A stretch of DNA of 10,146 bases from Alphaproteobacteria bacterium (GCA_017650255.1 JAGCFG010000130.1:1-10146); one strand, 5' to 3'; positions 1 to 7,212 are shown, counted from the stretch's first letter. The notes: generated by a model from the sequence alone, not told the origin. A program made the numbers and translations.

Positions 1-402
1 ATAGTCATTTACGGTAACAATATGAACACCCTTGCCTTCCAAAGCCATCAAATAAGCCGCCAAAGTTGCAACAAGCGTCTTACCTTCACCGGTTTTCATC
101 TCGGCAATCATACCTTTATATAATACGATACCGCCAATCAACTGAACATCATAGTGGCGTTGTCCGAGTGTTCTTTTTGCCGCCTCTCTCACAACGGCAA
201 AAGCCTCCGGCAATAAAGAATCTAAAGTCTCGCCTAACTTAATTCTATCACGAAATTCAACTGTTTTGTTTTTCAATTCACTATCACTCAAAGCCTCCAT
301 TGCAGGCTCCAGCGCATTTATCTTATTTACTATCTTATATTGTTTTTTAATAAAACGATCATTGGCACTGCCAAAAAATACTTTTGCAATTTTTCCTATC
401 AT
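1..402 (-). CDS. secA: Preprotein translocase ATPase SecA, N-terminal part (3' part lies outside the window)
   Basis: SecA is the cytoplasmic motor ATPase that pushes unfolded preproteins through the SecYEG channel. The visible 134 residues begin [12 protein letters not shown] and carry the family's N-terminal hallmarks. These are a helical segment around residues 14-55, the Q-motif region around residues 81-91 ([11 protein letters not shown]) and the Walker A loop MKTGEGKT at residues 102-109. The visible part ends in the HIVTVNDY segment of nucleotide-binding fold 1. The reading frame is open to base 1, so most of the protein (the family is usually about 850-900 residues) is missing only because the window ends. 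The ATG at 402 is supported by an AAGGTGG ribosome binding site 6 nt upstream and by normal alignment of the N-terminus. The gene is divergent from a periplasmic foldase, so both neighbours serve protein export. Identification is very secure. Confidence 0.97.
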   Translation of the reverse strand, partial: MIGKIAKVFFGSANDRFIKKQYKIVNKINALEPAMEALSDSELKNKTVEFRDRIKLGETLDSLLPEAFAVVREAAKRTLGQRHYDVQLIGGIVLYKGMIAEMKTGEGKTLVATLAAYLMALEGKGVHIVTVNDY

Positions 403-439
403 AAAATTCCACCTTGCATAACATTAAAAGTTCACTTTA

Positions 440-468
440 CATTTAGTATTTATAATATATAAAGTCAA
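440..468 (-). promoter_or_regulatory. Candidate sigma70-type promoter of secA
   Basis: On the minus strand a -35-like TTGACT (463-468) is followed, after 17 nt, by TAAATG (440-445), a weak -10 box. The intervening region is very AT-rich, so a shifted -10 is possible. It lies about 40 bp upstream of the secA start. The -35 is good and the -10 is only moderate, so this is an inference from motif matching. Confidence 0.4.
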
Positions 469-507
469 GTGTAGGGCAAAACTTATAAACCTGTCAAAAA
501 TATTTTC

Positions 508-535
508 TTGGATTATTTTTAAATACGTTTATAAT
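508..535 (+). promoter_or_regulatory. Promoter of the parvulin foldase gene
   Basis: A consensus -10 TATAAT (530-535) is preceded by TTGGAT (508-513, four of six matches to TTGACA) with a 16-nt spacer. Transcription would start near 542 and give a short leader of about 28 nt. The leader carries a strong GGAGGT ribosome binding site at 559-564, 6 nt before the ATG. A perfect -10 box and good placement make this the most convincing promoter on the left side of the window. Confidence 0.65.
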
Positions 536-570
536 CGCTTCTAGTTTTATTTTTATTTGGAGGTACATTT

Positions 571-1383
571 ATGAAAACTAAATATATTGCAGCAATCGCT
601 CTTTCTCTTGTTTTGTTCAATCCTTTGAACGCAAACGCTGAAGGCAAAAGCGGCATTGCAGCCGTTGTTAACGGCGAAAAAATCACTGTTGATGAAATTA
701 AAAATGTTTACACCAACAGTCCGCAAATCAACAGCAGAGAAAAGTGGGATGCATTCTATGACAAAGCACTCAATGTTTGGGTTAGCAGCAAATTGGTTCA
801 ACAAGCAGCCAATGGCTCCAATGTCAGAAATTCTAACGAATACAAAGAGCAAATGGAAGCTTTGGGCAACGATGTCGCCAGCAAACTCTACCTCAGACAA
901 GAGTTAGATAAAAGAATTAGCGAAAACGATTTGAAAAATCTCTACAACCAATACAAAAACAGATTCGTTTCTGAAAAAGAAATGAGAGCTCGTCACATTT
1001 TGGTTGATGACGAAGCTACAGCTAAAGACATTATCGCTCGCGTTAAGAAAGGCCAAAAATTCAATGATTTAGCTGCTCAATATTCAAAAGAAAAGAGAGT
1101 TGACCTCGGCTACTTCACAAAGAGAATGATGGTTCCCGAATTCGGCGATGCAGCTTTTGCTATGAAAAAAGGTCAGTTATCTCAAACTCCTATCAAATCA
1201 CAATTTGGTTACCACATCATCTATGTTGACGATGTTCGCGACAGCAAACCTTTGTCTTACAAAGAAGCTGAACCACAACTCAAAGGTGTTTTGGCTCAAG
1301 AAGCTGCAAGAAGTTTGATGGCTGATATGAATAAAAATGCCAAAGTTGAGAAATATTCTCTCGATGGCAAAACCATTCAATAA
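571..1383 (+). CDS. Periplasmic parvulin-type peptidyl-prolyl cis-trans isomerase (PpiC/SurA-like)
   Basis: This 270-residue protein is predicted to isomerise Xaa-Pro bonds and act as a chaperone for secreted or outer-membrane proteins in the periplasm. Residues 1-23 form a signal peptide with a likely cut after ANA. Residues about 28-130 resemble the helical SurA-N-type chaperone segment. Residues about 138-225 are a rotamase domain, starting at RARHILVDD with conserved His142, then GYFTKRMMVPEF at 180-191 and FGYHII with His215 near its end. A lysine-rich helical tail follows. The length fits the single-domain parvulin-like proteins of alphaproteobacteria, which are shorter than E. coli SurA with its two rotamase domains. 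The gene has its own promoter and a strong terminator, so it is probably monocistronic. It lies divergent from secA, which fits a role in export. The family assignment is firm; the exact client proteins are unknown. Confidence 0.93.
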   Translation: MKTKYIAAIALSLVLFNPLNANAEGKSGIAAVVNGEKITVDEIKNVYTNSPQINSREKWDAFYDKALNVWVSSKLVQQAANGSNVRNSNEYKEQMEALGNDVASKLYLRQELDKRISENDLKNLYNQYKNRFVSEKEMRARHILVDDEATAKDIIARVKKGQKFNDLAAQYSKEKRVDLGYFTKRMMVPEFGDAAFAMKKGQLSQTPIKSQFGYHIIYVDDVRDSKPLSYKEAEPQLKGVLAQEAARSLMADMNKNAKVEKYSLDGKTIQ

Positions 1384-1395
1384 TAGCTTCCTCAT

Positions 1396-1436
1396 AAAAA
1401 AAATTGCCCCCTTCACCAAGAAGGGGGTATTTTTTT
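1396..1436. terminator. Two-way intrinsic terminator between the parvulin gene and parE
   Basis: A GC-rich hairpin has arms CCCCCTTC (1407-1414) and GAAGGGGG (1420-1427) and a 5-nt loop. A run of seven T lies on the right (1430-1436) and a run of eight A on the left (1396-1403). It can therefore stop plus-strand transcription 13 bp after the parvulin stop codon, and minus-strand transcription about 55 bp after the parE stop codon. Confidence 0.9.
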
Positions 1437-1481
1437 GCCATAAAAAGAACAATAAAGCGTTACTTTTACAAACTACCGATT

Positions 1482-3470
1482 CTATATATCCAAATCATCA
1501 ACAAATTTTGCCCGTTCAACAATAAACTTAAAGCGCAATTCCGGATTTTTTCCCATAATTCTCTCTACTTGGCGACGAGTTTCAAAAGCTTCTTCTTTGC
1601 CCTCCTCTGTTCCTGTATCAGGGAGCACAACTCTCAAAAGCGTGCGTTTTTCCTTATCCATTGTCGTTTCTTTCAGCTGAACTGCGCTCATCTCGCCCAA
1701 ACCCTTAAATCTGCTTATTTCAGCTTTAACGTTTCCTTTGACAACTTTCTTTAATATTCTGTCTTTATCGTCGTCGTCCAAGGCATAATAATTATTACCC
1801 CCTGCCGCAATTTTATAAAGCGGAGGAGTCGCAATAAACAAATGTCCGTTTTCAATAAGCTTAGGCATTTGCTGATAGAAAAATGTCATCAACAAAGATG
1901 TAATATGCGCACCATCGACATCGGCATCTGTCATAATGATAATTTTTTCATAGCGAAGATTATCTTCGTTATAATTATCTTTAATGCCGCAGCCCAGAGC
2001 CTCTATCATATCTTTAATTTCTTGGTTTTGCGCAATTTTATCAAGCGAAGCCGCCGCCACATTCAAAATTTTTCCTCTCAGTGGCAAAATTGCCTGAGTT
2101 GTCCTGTCTCTGCCCTGTTTTGCAGAACCTCCTGCAGAGTCGCCCTCAACAATAAAAATTTCCGTATCTTCGGCAGAGTTGCGTGAACAATCAGCCAACT
2201 TTCCTGGAAGACGCAAGCGCTTGGTAGGTGTTTTGCGCAACTGAATTTTTTCTTCTTTCTTTTTACGCCTAAAGTCGGCACGAGAAATAACATATTCTAT
2301 CAAAGCCGATGCATTCTCCGAGTCGGAAGAAAACCAGTGATCAAAAGCATCCTTTACCGCTTGCTCGACAAGTCGCGCCGCCTTTGGCGAAGTCAGCTTG
2401 TCTTTCGTCTGTCCCTGAAACTCCGGATCACGTATAAAGACCGAAAGCATAATGCAGGCATCACTCAAAAAATCTTCATTTGTAACATTGGCAAGTTTTT
2501 TAATATTTGCCATCTCACCATACTCTTTCAAACCTCGCAAAAGAGCCGTCTTAAAACCAATCTCGTGAGTACCGCCCTGCGGCGTAATGACGGTGTTACA
2601 ATAAGAAAAACAAAAACCATTTTCATCAACCGGCCAAGTCAAAGCCCATTCCACCTTGCCTTCATCATTGGCAAGCATAACTTCTCCTGTAAAAGGAGTA
2701 CGATTAATTGTCGTGCGAGCCCCAAGCTGATAGTTCAAAAAGTCCTTTAACCCGTTTGGAAAATGCAATTCCATAAACGCAGGTGTCTGCTCTCCCTCTC
2801 CGATAAGCTCTTGTGCACAGCGCCAAATGATATGAATTCCCTTGAAAAGAAAAGCCTTTGACCTCGCCATACGATAAAGCTTGTTTGGAGAAAAGCAACA
2901 ATTCGTTCCAAAAATCTCATGATCCGGTCTAAAAGTAATGCTCGTTCCTCTTCTGTTGGCAACAGCTCCGACAAATTGCAGTTTATCAAGCGGCTTACCT
3001 TTGGAATAATGCTGACAATAAAGTTTTCTATCACGAGCTACTTCTACGGTCATCGTCTCCGACAAAGCATTAACGACAGAAGATCCCACACCATGCAAAC
3101 CTCCAGAAACCTTATAAGCTCCACCACCAAACTTGCCGCCTGAGTGCAACATTGTCATAATAACTTCCAAAGCAGACTTGTCCGGATATTTCGGATGCGG
3201 ATCAACCGGAATACCACGCCCGTTATCAGTTATAGTCAAAGAATAGTCAGAATTTAAGGATATCTCAATTTTGTTGGCAAAACCGGCAACAGCCTCATCC
3301 ATGGCATTGTCAATAATCTCCGCTGCCAGATGATGAAGCGCATGCTCATCTGTACCGCCGATATACATTCCCGGACGTGCCCGAACAGCCTCAAGCCCTT
3401 CCAAGACCTGAATATCTTGGGCCGAATAAGAACTCTTTGCAGCAGTTGCACTATCAAACAAATCCGTCAT
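1482..3470 (-). CDS. parE: DNA topoisomerase IV subunit B (ParE)
   Basis: This is the ATPase and Toprim subunit of topoisomerase IV, which works with ParC to unlink daughter chromosomes. The 662-residue length fits ParE rather than GyrB, which is usually about 800. Residues about 15-230 are the GHKL ATPase: EIIDNAMDEA with Glu51 and Asn55, TDNGRGIP with Asp82, and the lid GGLHGVGSSVVNALS at 123-137. The transducer domain contains the QTK loop QGQTKDKL (352-359). The Toprim domain has VEGDSAGGSAKQGRD (441-455, Glu442) and the metal-binding TDADVDG (514-520), followed by PPLYK and SRFKGLGEM. The start ATG at 3470 has an AAGGA site 5-6 nt upstream and gives the expected alphaproteobacterial-type N-terminus. 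No domain is missing and no frameshift is visible. ParC is not in the window. The gene follows the protease gene on the same strand after 102 bp. Confidence 0.96.
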   Translation of the reverse strand: MTDLFDSATAAKSSYSAQDIQVLEGLEAVRARPGMYIGGTDEHALHHLAAEIIDNAMDEAVAGFANKIEISLNSDYSLTITDNGRGIPVDPHPKYPDKSALEVIMTMLHSGGKFGGGAYKVSGGLHGVGSSVVNALSETMTVEVARDRKLYCQHYSKGKPLDKLQFVGAVANRRGTSITFRPDHEIFGTNCCFSPNKLYRMARSKAFLFKGIHIIWRCAQELIGEGEQTPAFMELHFPNGLKDFLNYQLGARTTINRTPFTGEVMLANDEGKVEWALTWPVDENGFCFSYCNTVITPQGGTHEIGFKTALLRGLKEYGEMANIKKLANVTNEDFLSDACIMLSVFIRDPEFQGQTKDKLTSPKAARLVEQAVKDAFDHWFSSDSENASALIEYVISRADFRRKKKEEKIQLRKTPTKRLRLPGKLADCSRNSAEDTEIFIVEGDSAGGSAKQGRDRTTQAILPLRGKILNVAAASLDKIAQNQEIKDMIEALGCGIKDNYNEDNLRYEKIIIMTDADVDGAHITSLLMTFFYQQMPKLIENGHLFIATPPLYKIAAGGNNYYALDDDDKDRILKKVVKGNVKAEISRFKGLGEMSAVQLKETTMDKEKRTLLRVVLPDTGTEEGKEEAFETRRQVERIMGKNPELRFKFIVERAKFVDDLDI

Positions 3471-3503
3471 TTATATCCTTAAATATCAAAAATCAATGCC
3501 GTA

Positions 3504-3532
3504 AAACTACAAGAAAGTTGCTTTTTTATCAA
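3504..3532 (-). promoter_or_regulatory. Possible parE promoter in the protease-parE gap
   Basis: On the minus strand TTGATA (3527-3532) is followed after 17 nt by TAGTTT (3504-3509). The -35 matches five of six consensus bases; the -10 only three. The -35 lies inside a weak AT-rich hairpin (arms 3518-3523 and 3531-3536). No convincing terminator separates the protease gene from parE, so some read-through is also possible. An essential gene such as parE is expected to have its own promoter, which is the main reason for proposing one here. Confidence 0.3.
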
Positions 3533-3572
3533 GCAATTTTTGCCGTTTCAGCACAAAAAACGCCAATCATCT

Positions 3573-6500
3573 TTAGAAATCCCATGACAAACCAAACATT
3601 GCCCTATAATCCGGATCGACCGAAGCTTGGTGATCTGGATTCAAACGAACTGCCATTTCACTTTTCATCATCACTTTTTCCCACAACTCGCGGTTATGGT
3701 ACAAGGCAAACATATACTCTCTTGCCGAAGGCTTTAATCCCGCTCTCACATTTTCTCTATATACTGTATCCGAATAATTATCCCTACCAACCGCAATATC
3801 AAAATCTGCTGCTCCTTTATACACCCGCAACGGTGAAGATATCTGAAAACCTAACACATCCGTTTTATTAAAGTTATAATGTGCATCAAAAGCAAAACTG
3901 TCACTCAAAAGTCTTGATGTGCTCATCATACTGCCGGAACTTCTCATTGGATCTGTCCAACCGTGATAATAAGCTCCGCTCAATGTCAAATTTTCTAACG
4001 GCTCCCACGAAAGCATAATTCCTGCATAAACGGTATTTGTATCATCAATATCCAATGCTCCGCGGCCATTCATACCCAAAAGGGCATTGTCTTCAGACAA
4101 AATGCCGCCCATAAGATTCAAAGCTAAATTTGGTTTTACATAATATTCAAAATTCATATCAAAAGCATAAGCTCGATCATCAAAATCATAATCATTATAA
4201 GCCTTATCGCCATCATAAAGTCCGTTTTCTCCGGTCATAAAACTGAATTTGAGTGTAAAATCATCAAAATAAATATCGTTTTTCAATCCATAAACCTGAT
4301 TCATTGCCAAAAATGGATTAAAAGTTGCTTTATCATGATAACTGTCGGCTGCATATTGACTGTTTTCCGCAAAAAAGAAACTGCTGGCATAATCATCGGT
4401 AGCATACGAAGTACTGACAAACCCCATTCCGCCATCATGATTATTATATGAGGAAGGAGCATAGCCAAAAGCAAAATTGCCCGATGATACTTTTTGTTTG
4501 TCCTTACGACGAGAAAAATTATACAAATCACGCTTAAAATTACGCTCTCCGCCATGCGTAGATTTCACCATCGCCGGCATACTTACCTGGAAAGGACGAT
4601 TATACTTATCAAAAGCCGTCATTGTTTTCGGCATATGCTTTTGCAAAGGCTGCTGGAACACCGACGGAACCTCCATCCTTGTAGATGCCGTATTAACTCT
4701 TTGCGAATTTACACTATTTCCGGAAACAGTTGCCAAATATCCTTGAGGATTTGTCGCCTCAGCCAAATCAAGCATACCATTACCATAAATACTACTATCA
4801 GCATAAACCCCTTCTTTATTGGCTGTTTCAAATATTAACTCAACAACTTGTTGTGGTGTCATATACGGATATGCTCCCATCAACAAAGCCACACTACCCG
4901 CAACCACACCTGCGGCCATAGAAGTTCCGTAACCACCATATATAACTTGATCATAAGTTCCCGTCGACCTGATTTTTTCTGCCGAAGTTCCGCCAGGAGC
5001 AGCAATACAATAAGCCGCAGTTGACCCGCACTTGTTTGAATAGCTAGGCATAACCCCATCATTACCAACAGACACAACAGTTATAAATAAATTTTCTAGC
5101 GATGTAGAAAACTCCGGAATCAAAGGAATTCCGTTATATAATCCAGGTTCAGCATAAGCTTCATTCCCTGCAGACATTACAATTACAACATCCTTATTAG
5201 CTGCATATCGCATCCCGTTCAAAACAAAATCTTCAAGATAAGATAAATTTGATGGTTCCGTAACCTTTGTGGCATTAACTGATGCACTCGCATCAACTCC
5301 CAAGCTCATATTTATTATCTGGGCACCTGCATCAATAGTGTCAACCATTGCATCACTTAACGACGAAAGAAAATCCCATTTTGTTCCGATAAGTTTAGCA
5401 TTAGAAAAAGCAACACCATGCATATAAAAATCATTTTTATCAGCTGCTATAATACCCGCAACATGAGTACCATGCCTACTGCTGTCGGACGTCCCCGGAA
5501 GATAGTTATTTTCATCCCAATCATAATCATCAGCATATTCTGAAGCCCAGTCGTTATACTCACTATGTGTCATCGCAATCATATCAATTACCTGACCGCT
5601 TCCATCATACAAAAGTGCCCGATTTAGAGAATATTTCCAACAATTAGTTGTATCACCATTACGACAAGGGCCATAATCTCTGTTTATACCACTTATATTT
5701 GTTTGTTCAAATTCAATATTCTGATTATATATACCGGTATCAATTGTTCCCACATAAACATCATTCAATTCAGATACCAAATTGCCGTCTTCATCTTTTT
5801 GGTACAAACGAGCATATGCTGTTGAGGCATTAATTAATGGCAAAAATCTTCCATAACCATATTCATTGGTTTCAAAATATGAAGGAGTTAAATCATTGTT
5901 AGTTGTTCCACCGTTGCCGCCGCCGTTGCCACCACCATTATCGCCGCCGTTTCCGCCACCGTTGTCACCGCCGTTATCTCCACCATTGCCGCCGCCATTA
6001 TCACCACCATTGCCACCGCCATTATCGCCGCCGTTTCCGCCACCGTTGCCACCGCCGTTATCTCCACCATTGCCGCCGCCATTATCACCACCGTTTCCGC
6101 CACCATTGTCGCCGCCGTTATCTCCTCCGTTGCCACCGCCATTATCGCCGCCGTTGCCGCCGCCATTATCACCGCCGTTATTGCCGCCGTTATCTCCGCC
6201 GTTGCCGCCGCCGTTGCCGCCGCCGTTATCACCACCGTTGCCACCGCCGTTATCACCACCGGATGGAACATCTCCCGAAGAAGAATTAGCAGATTTACTG
6301 CTTCCTCCTCCGCTACCCCCAGCAGCAATTGCTGCCACAGCACCTCCAGCCAAAGCAACAGCACCTATGGTATATCCTGTGTTCCAGCCAAAGTTAGACT
6401 TTCCTGCCATAGCTGCCTTAACGCACGGATGACGGGTATTCGCACCATATCTCTTCAAGATTCTAGCCGCTGCCATATTGTTTTTATAAATAGCCACACA

Positions 6501-6704
6501 AAGAGCTGTATTTCCATTTGCATCAACATCATCAATCGAATACCCCAAATTAAGCATTCTAGAAATTGCACGGGTATTACTTCTGGCAGCACTTTCATAA
6601 AACCATTTCACCATTTCATCAGAATAATATTGGGCACGAGCAGAAAAGCTTGCTACAAAAAATAAAGCACTCAAAAACAAAATATACTTAATTTTTTTCA
6701 TCAT
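3573..6704 (-). CDS. Secreted subtilisin-like (S8) serine protease with ankyrin-like repeats, Gly/Asn-rich linker and C-terminal autotransporter-type barrel
   Basis: A predicted 1043-residue surface or secreted protease. A signal peptide (1 to about 24, ending SARA) leads to two ankyrin-like repeats (about 28-97, with DANGNTALCVAI), then a Gly/Ala hydrophobic stretch (111-129). A 116-residue linker of 29 x-N-G-G units follows (151-266), then the S8 domain (about 275-655). The catalytic triad is intact: Asp322 in GTIDTGI, His411 in HGTHVAGI and Ser595 in YGTSMAAGV; Asn514 in SAGNE is the likely oxyanion residue. Cys347/Cys355 and Cys559/Cys566 could form disulfides. Residues about 740-1043 are rich in alternating aromatic strands and end in LSWDF, as outer-membrane barrels do. 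ATG6704 and ATG6701 are adjacent possible starts; the AGAGGGG site (6706-6712) suits the second better. It follows the HxlR gene by 15 bp. The substrate is unknown, and barrel assignment rests on composition and terminal Phe. Confidence 0.88.
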   Translation of the reverse strand: MMKKIKYILFLSALFFVASFSARAQYYSDEMVKWFYESAARSNTRAISRMLNLGYSIDDVDANGNTALCVAIYKNNMAAARILKRYGANTRHPCVKAAMAGKSNFGWNTGYTIGAVALAGGAVAAIAAGGSGGGSSKSANSSSGDVPSGGDNGGGNGGDNGGGNGGGNGGDNGGNNGGDNGGGNGGDNGGGNGGDNGGDNGGGNGGDNGGGNGGDNGGGNGGGNGGDNGGGNGGDNGGGNGGDNGGDNGGGNGGDNGGGNGGGNGGTTNNDLTPSYFETNEYGYGRFLPLINASTAYARLYQKDEDGNLVSELNDVYVGTIDTGIYNQNIEFEQTNISGINRDYGPCRNGDTTNCWKYSLNRALLYDGSGQVIDMIAMTHSEYNDWASEYADDYDWDENNYLPGTSDSSRHGTHVAGIIAADKNDFYMHGVAFSNAKLIGTKWDFLSSLSDAMVDTIDAGAQIINMSLGVDASASVNATKVTEPSNLSYLEDFVLNGMRYAANKDVVIVMSAGNEAYAEPGLYNGIPLIPEFSTSLENLFITVVSVGNDGVMPSYSNKCGSTAAYCIAAPGGTSAEKIRSTGTYDQVIYGGYGTSMAAGVVAGSVALLMGAYPYMTPQQVVELIFETANKEGVYADSSIYGNGMLDLAEATNPQGYLATVSGNSVNSQRVNTASTRMEVPSVFQQPLQKHMPKTMTAFDKYNRPFQVSMPAMVKSTHGGERNFKRDLYNFSRRKDKQKVSSGNFAFGYAPSSYNNHDGGMGFVSTSYATDDYASSFFFAENSQYAADSYHDKATFNPFLAMNQVYGLKNDIYFDDFTLKFSFMTGENGLYDGDKAYNDYDFDDRAYAFDMNFEYYVKPNLALNLMGGILSEDNALLGMNGRGALDIDDTNTVYAGIMLSWEPLENLTLSGAYYHGWTDPMRSSGSMMSTSRLLSDSFAFDAHYNFNKTDVLGFQISSPLRVYKGAADFDIAVGRDNYSDTVYRENVRAGLKPSAREYMFALYHNRELWEKVMMKSEMAVRLNPDHQASVDPDYRAMFGLSWDF
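5907..6254 (-). repeat. 29-copy 12-bp in-frame tandem array encoding the (D/G/N)-N-G-G linker
   Basis: Read on the coding strand, 29 uninterrupted 12-bp units encode DNGG (15 copies), GNGG (13) and NNGG (1). Third positions vary, so the array is not perfectly homogeneous. Longer identical blocks show duplication of multi-unit segments: 5943-6008 and 6027-6092 are 66-bp copies, seven units apart, that differ at one base (5965 against 6049, changing Asp to Gly). Every unit is a multiple of three, so gain or loss of units keeps the frame. The array makes a flexible, acidic spacer between the ankyrin/hydrophobic part and the protease domain. Confidence 0.95.
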
Positions 6705-6719
6705 GCCCCTCTTTCCAAA

Positions 6720-7118
6720 CTATGTATTCTCTTCTTTATCAGTATCAGAACTGTTTTTATCCTCTTTGTCGGCAAACAGTTTTTTAGAAAAATTTCCCAT
6801 TTTTTCAGCGTATTCGTTACTCCACTCAACCATAGAGTCTATTATAGGTTTCAGCTTTTTGCCCATAGCGGTCAAGCGATATTCAACTTTTGGAGGAATT
6901 TGGGCATATACTTTACGAATCAAAACGCCTTTATCTTCCAATTTTCGCAAATTTGAGGTCAAAACCTTTTGGGTAATATTCCCCATAGATTTCCTCAACT
7001 CACCAAAGCGTTTTGTACCATTGAGCAAACACTCGACGATTTTTACCTTCCAATGGTCGCCGATAATATCAAAAACGGTATCCGTTATATTTTTTTGTGT
7101 TTTTTTCAACAGCCGCAA
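6720..7118 (-). CDS. HxlR-family winged-helix transcriptional regulator
   Basis: A 132-residue DNA-binding protein of the HxlR/YodB/MarR-like type, whose known members sense electrophiles, aldehydes, quinones or other small molecules. The family pattern is clear: FDIIGDHWKVKIVECLL (16-32), RFGELRKSMGNITQKVLTSNLRKLEDKG (38-64, the helix-turn-helix), then the wing with IPPKVEYRLTAMG (74-86) and a C-terminal dimerisation helix ending near VEWS. An unusual charged tail (about 116-132) follows. The N-terminal redox cysteine of YodB-type members is absent: by my alignment Lys9 takes its place, and the only cysteine is Cys30. No ATG fits the start. TTG at 7118 is too close (1 nt) to the AGGGG site at 7120-7124, while TTG at 7109, 10 nt away, is more plausible. 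It lies first in an operon with the protease and divergent from the FadL-like gene. The inducer is unknown. Confidence 0.9.
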   Translation of the reverse strand: MRLLKKTQKNITDTVFDIIGDHWKVKIVECLLNGTKRFGELRKSMGNITQKVLTSNLRKLEDKGVLIRKVYAQIPPKVEYRLTAMGKKLKPIIDSMVEWSNEYAEKMGNFSKKLFADKEDKNSSDTDKEENT

Positions 7119-7143
7119 TCCCCTACTTTTTTACCATTCAAAG

Positions 7144-7171
7144 GCAATGGTTTCCTTTCGGAAACTATTGC
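7144..7171. promoter_or_regulatory. 12-bp-arm palindrome in the HxlR/FadL divergent gap (operator or leader hairpin)
   Basis: Arms GCAATGGTTTCC (7144-7155) and GGAAACTATTGC (7160-7171) pair over 11 of 12 positions around a 4-nt loop. The one exception is G-T on the plus strand and A-C on the minus strand. It sits 26-53 bp upstream of the regulator start and downstream of that gene's predicted promoter. It would therefore be in the regulator's mRNA leader, where the loop reads GAAA closed by C-G, a classic stable GNRA tetraloop. It could be a second HxlR operator, an RNA structure affecting the regulator's translation, or both. There is no T-run after it, so it is not an intrinsic terminator. 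Confidence 0.7.
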
Positions 7172-7188
7172 TTCACTTGGTTACCTCT

Positions 7189-7212
7189 TTACTTTATAGC
7201 ACAATAAAGTAA
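7189..7212. promoter_or_regulatory. Perfect inverted repeat overlapping the regulator promoter (candidate HxlR operator)
   Basis: Arms TTACTTTAT (7189-7197) and ATAAAGTAA (7204-7212) are exact reverse complements with a 6-bp spacer, AGCACA. The repeat covers most of the spacer and the whole -10 box of the minus-strand promoter at 7193-7221, so a protein bound here would block RNA polymerase. HxlR-family dimers bind two-fold symmetric AT-rich sites near their own promoters. The link to this regulator is inferred from position and symmetry. Confidence 0.65.

Noticed and set aside
553..900. Minus-strand 115-residue open frame opposite the parvulin gene
   Set aside because: It is antisense to a well-supported gene, with no family resemblance and no start signals.
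1482..3470. Possible assignment as GyrB
   Set aside because: The length of 662 residues and the sequence pattern fit ParE; GyrB is normally about 800 residues.
3518..3536. Hairpin TTGCTT/AAGCAA between the protease gene and parE as a terminator
   Set aside because: The stem is only 6 bp, and on the minus strand it is followed by CTTTCTTG without a U-run. The U-run is on the plus side, where no gene ends.
5907..6254. Tandem array as a CRISPR or a G-quadruplex region
   Set aside because: The units are contiguous 12-bp coding repeats without spacers. Guanine runs are almost all two long, so any quadruplex would be weak.
5888..6364. Minus-strand open frame of Ala/Val/Met/Thr-rich composition overlapping the repeat array
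   Set aside because: It is a frame-shifted reading of the same repeat; the S8 protease frame is clearly the real one.
5866..6432. Long plus-strand open frame encoding a Pro/Leu/Ser-rich protein
   Set aside because: It is the antisense reading of the 12-bp repeat array of the protease gene. The repeat keeps all frames open, and there is no ribosome binding site or recognisable domain.
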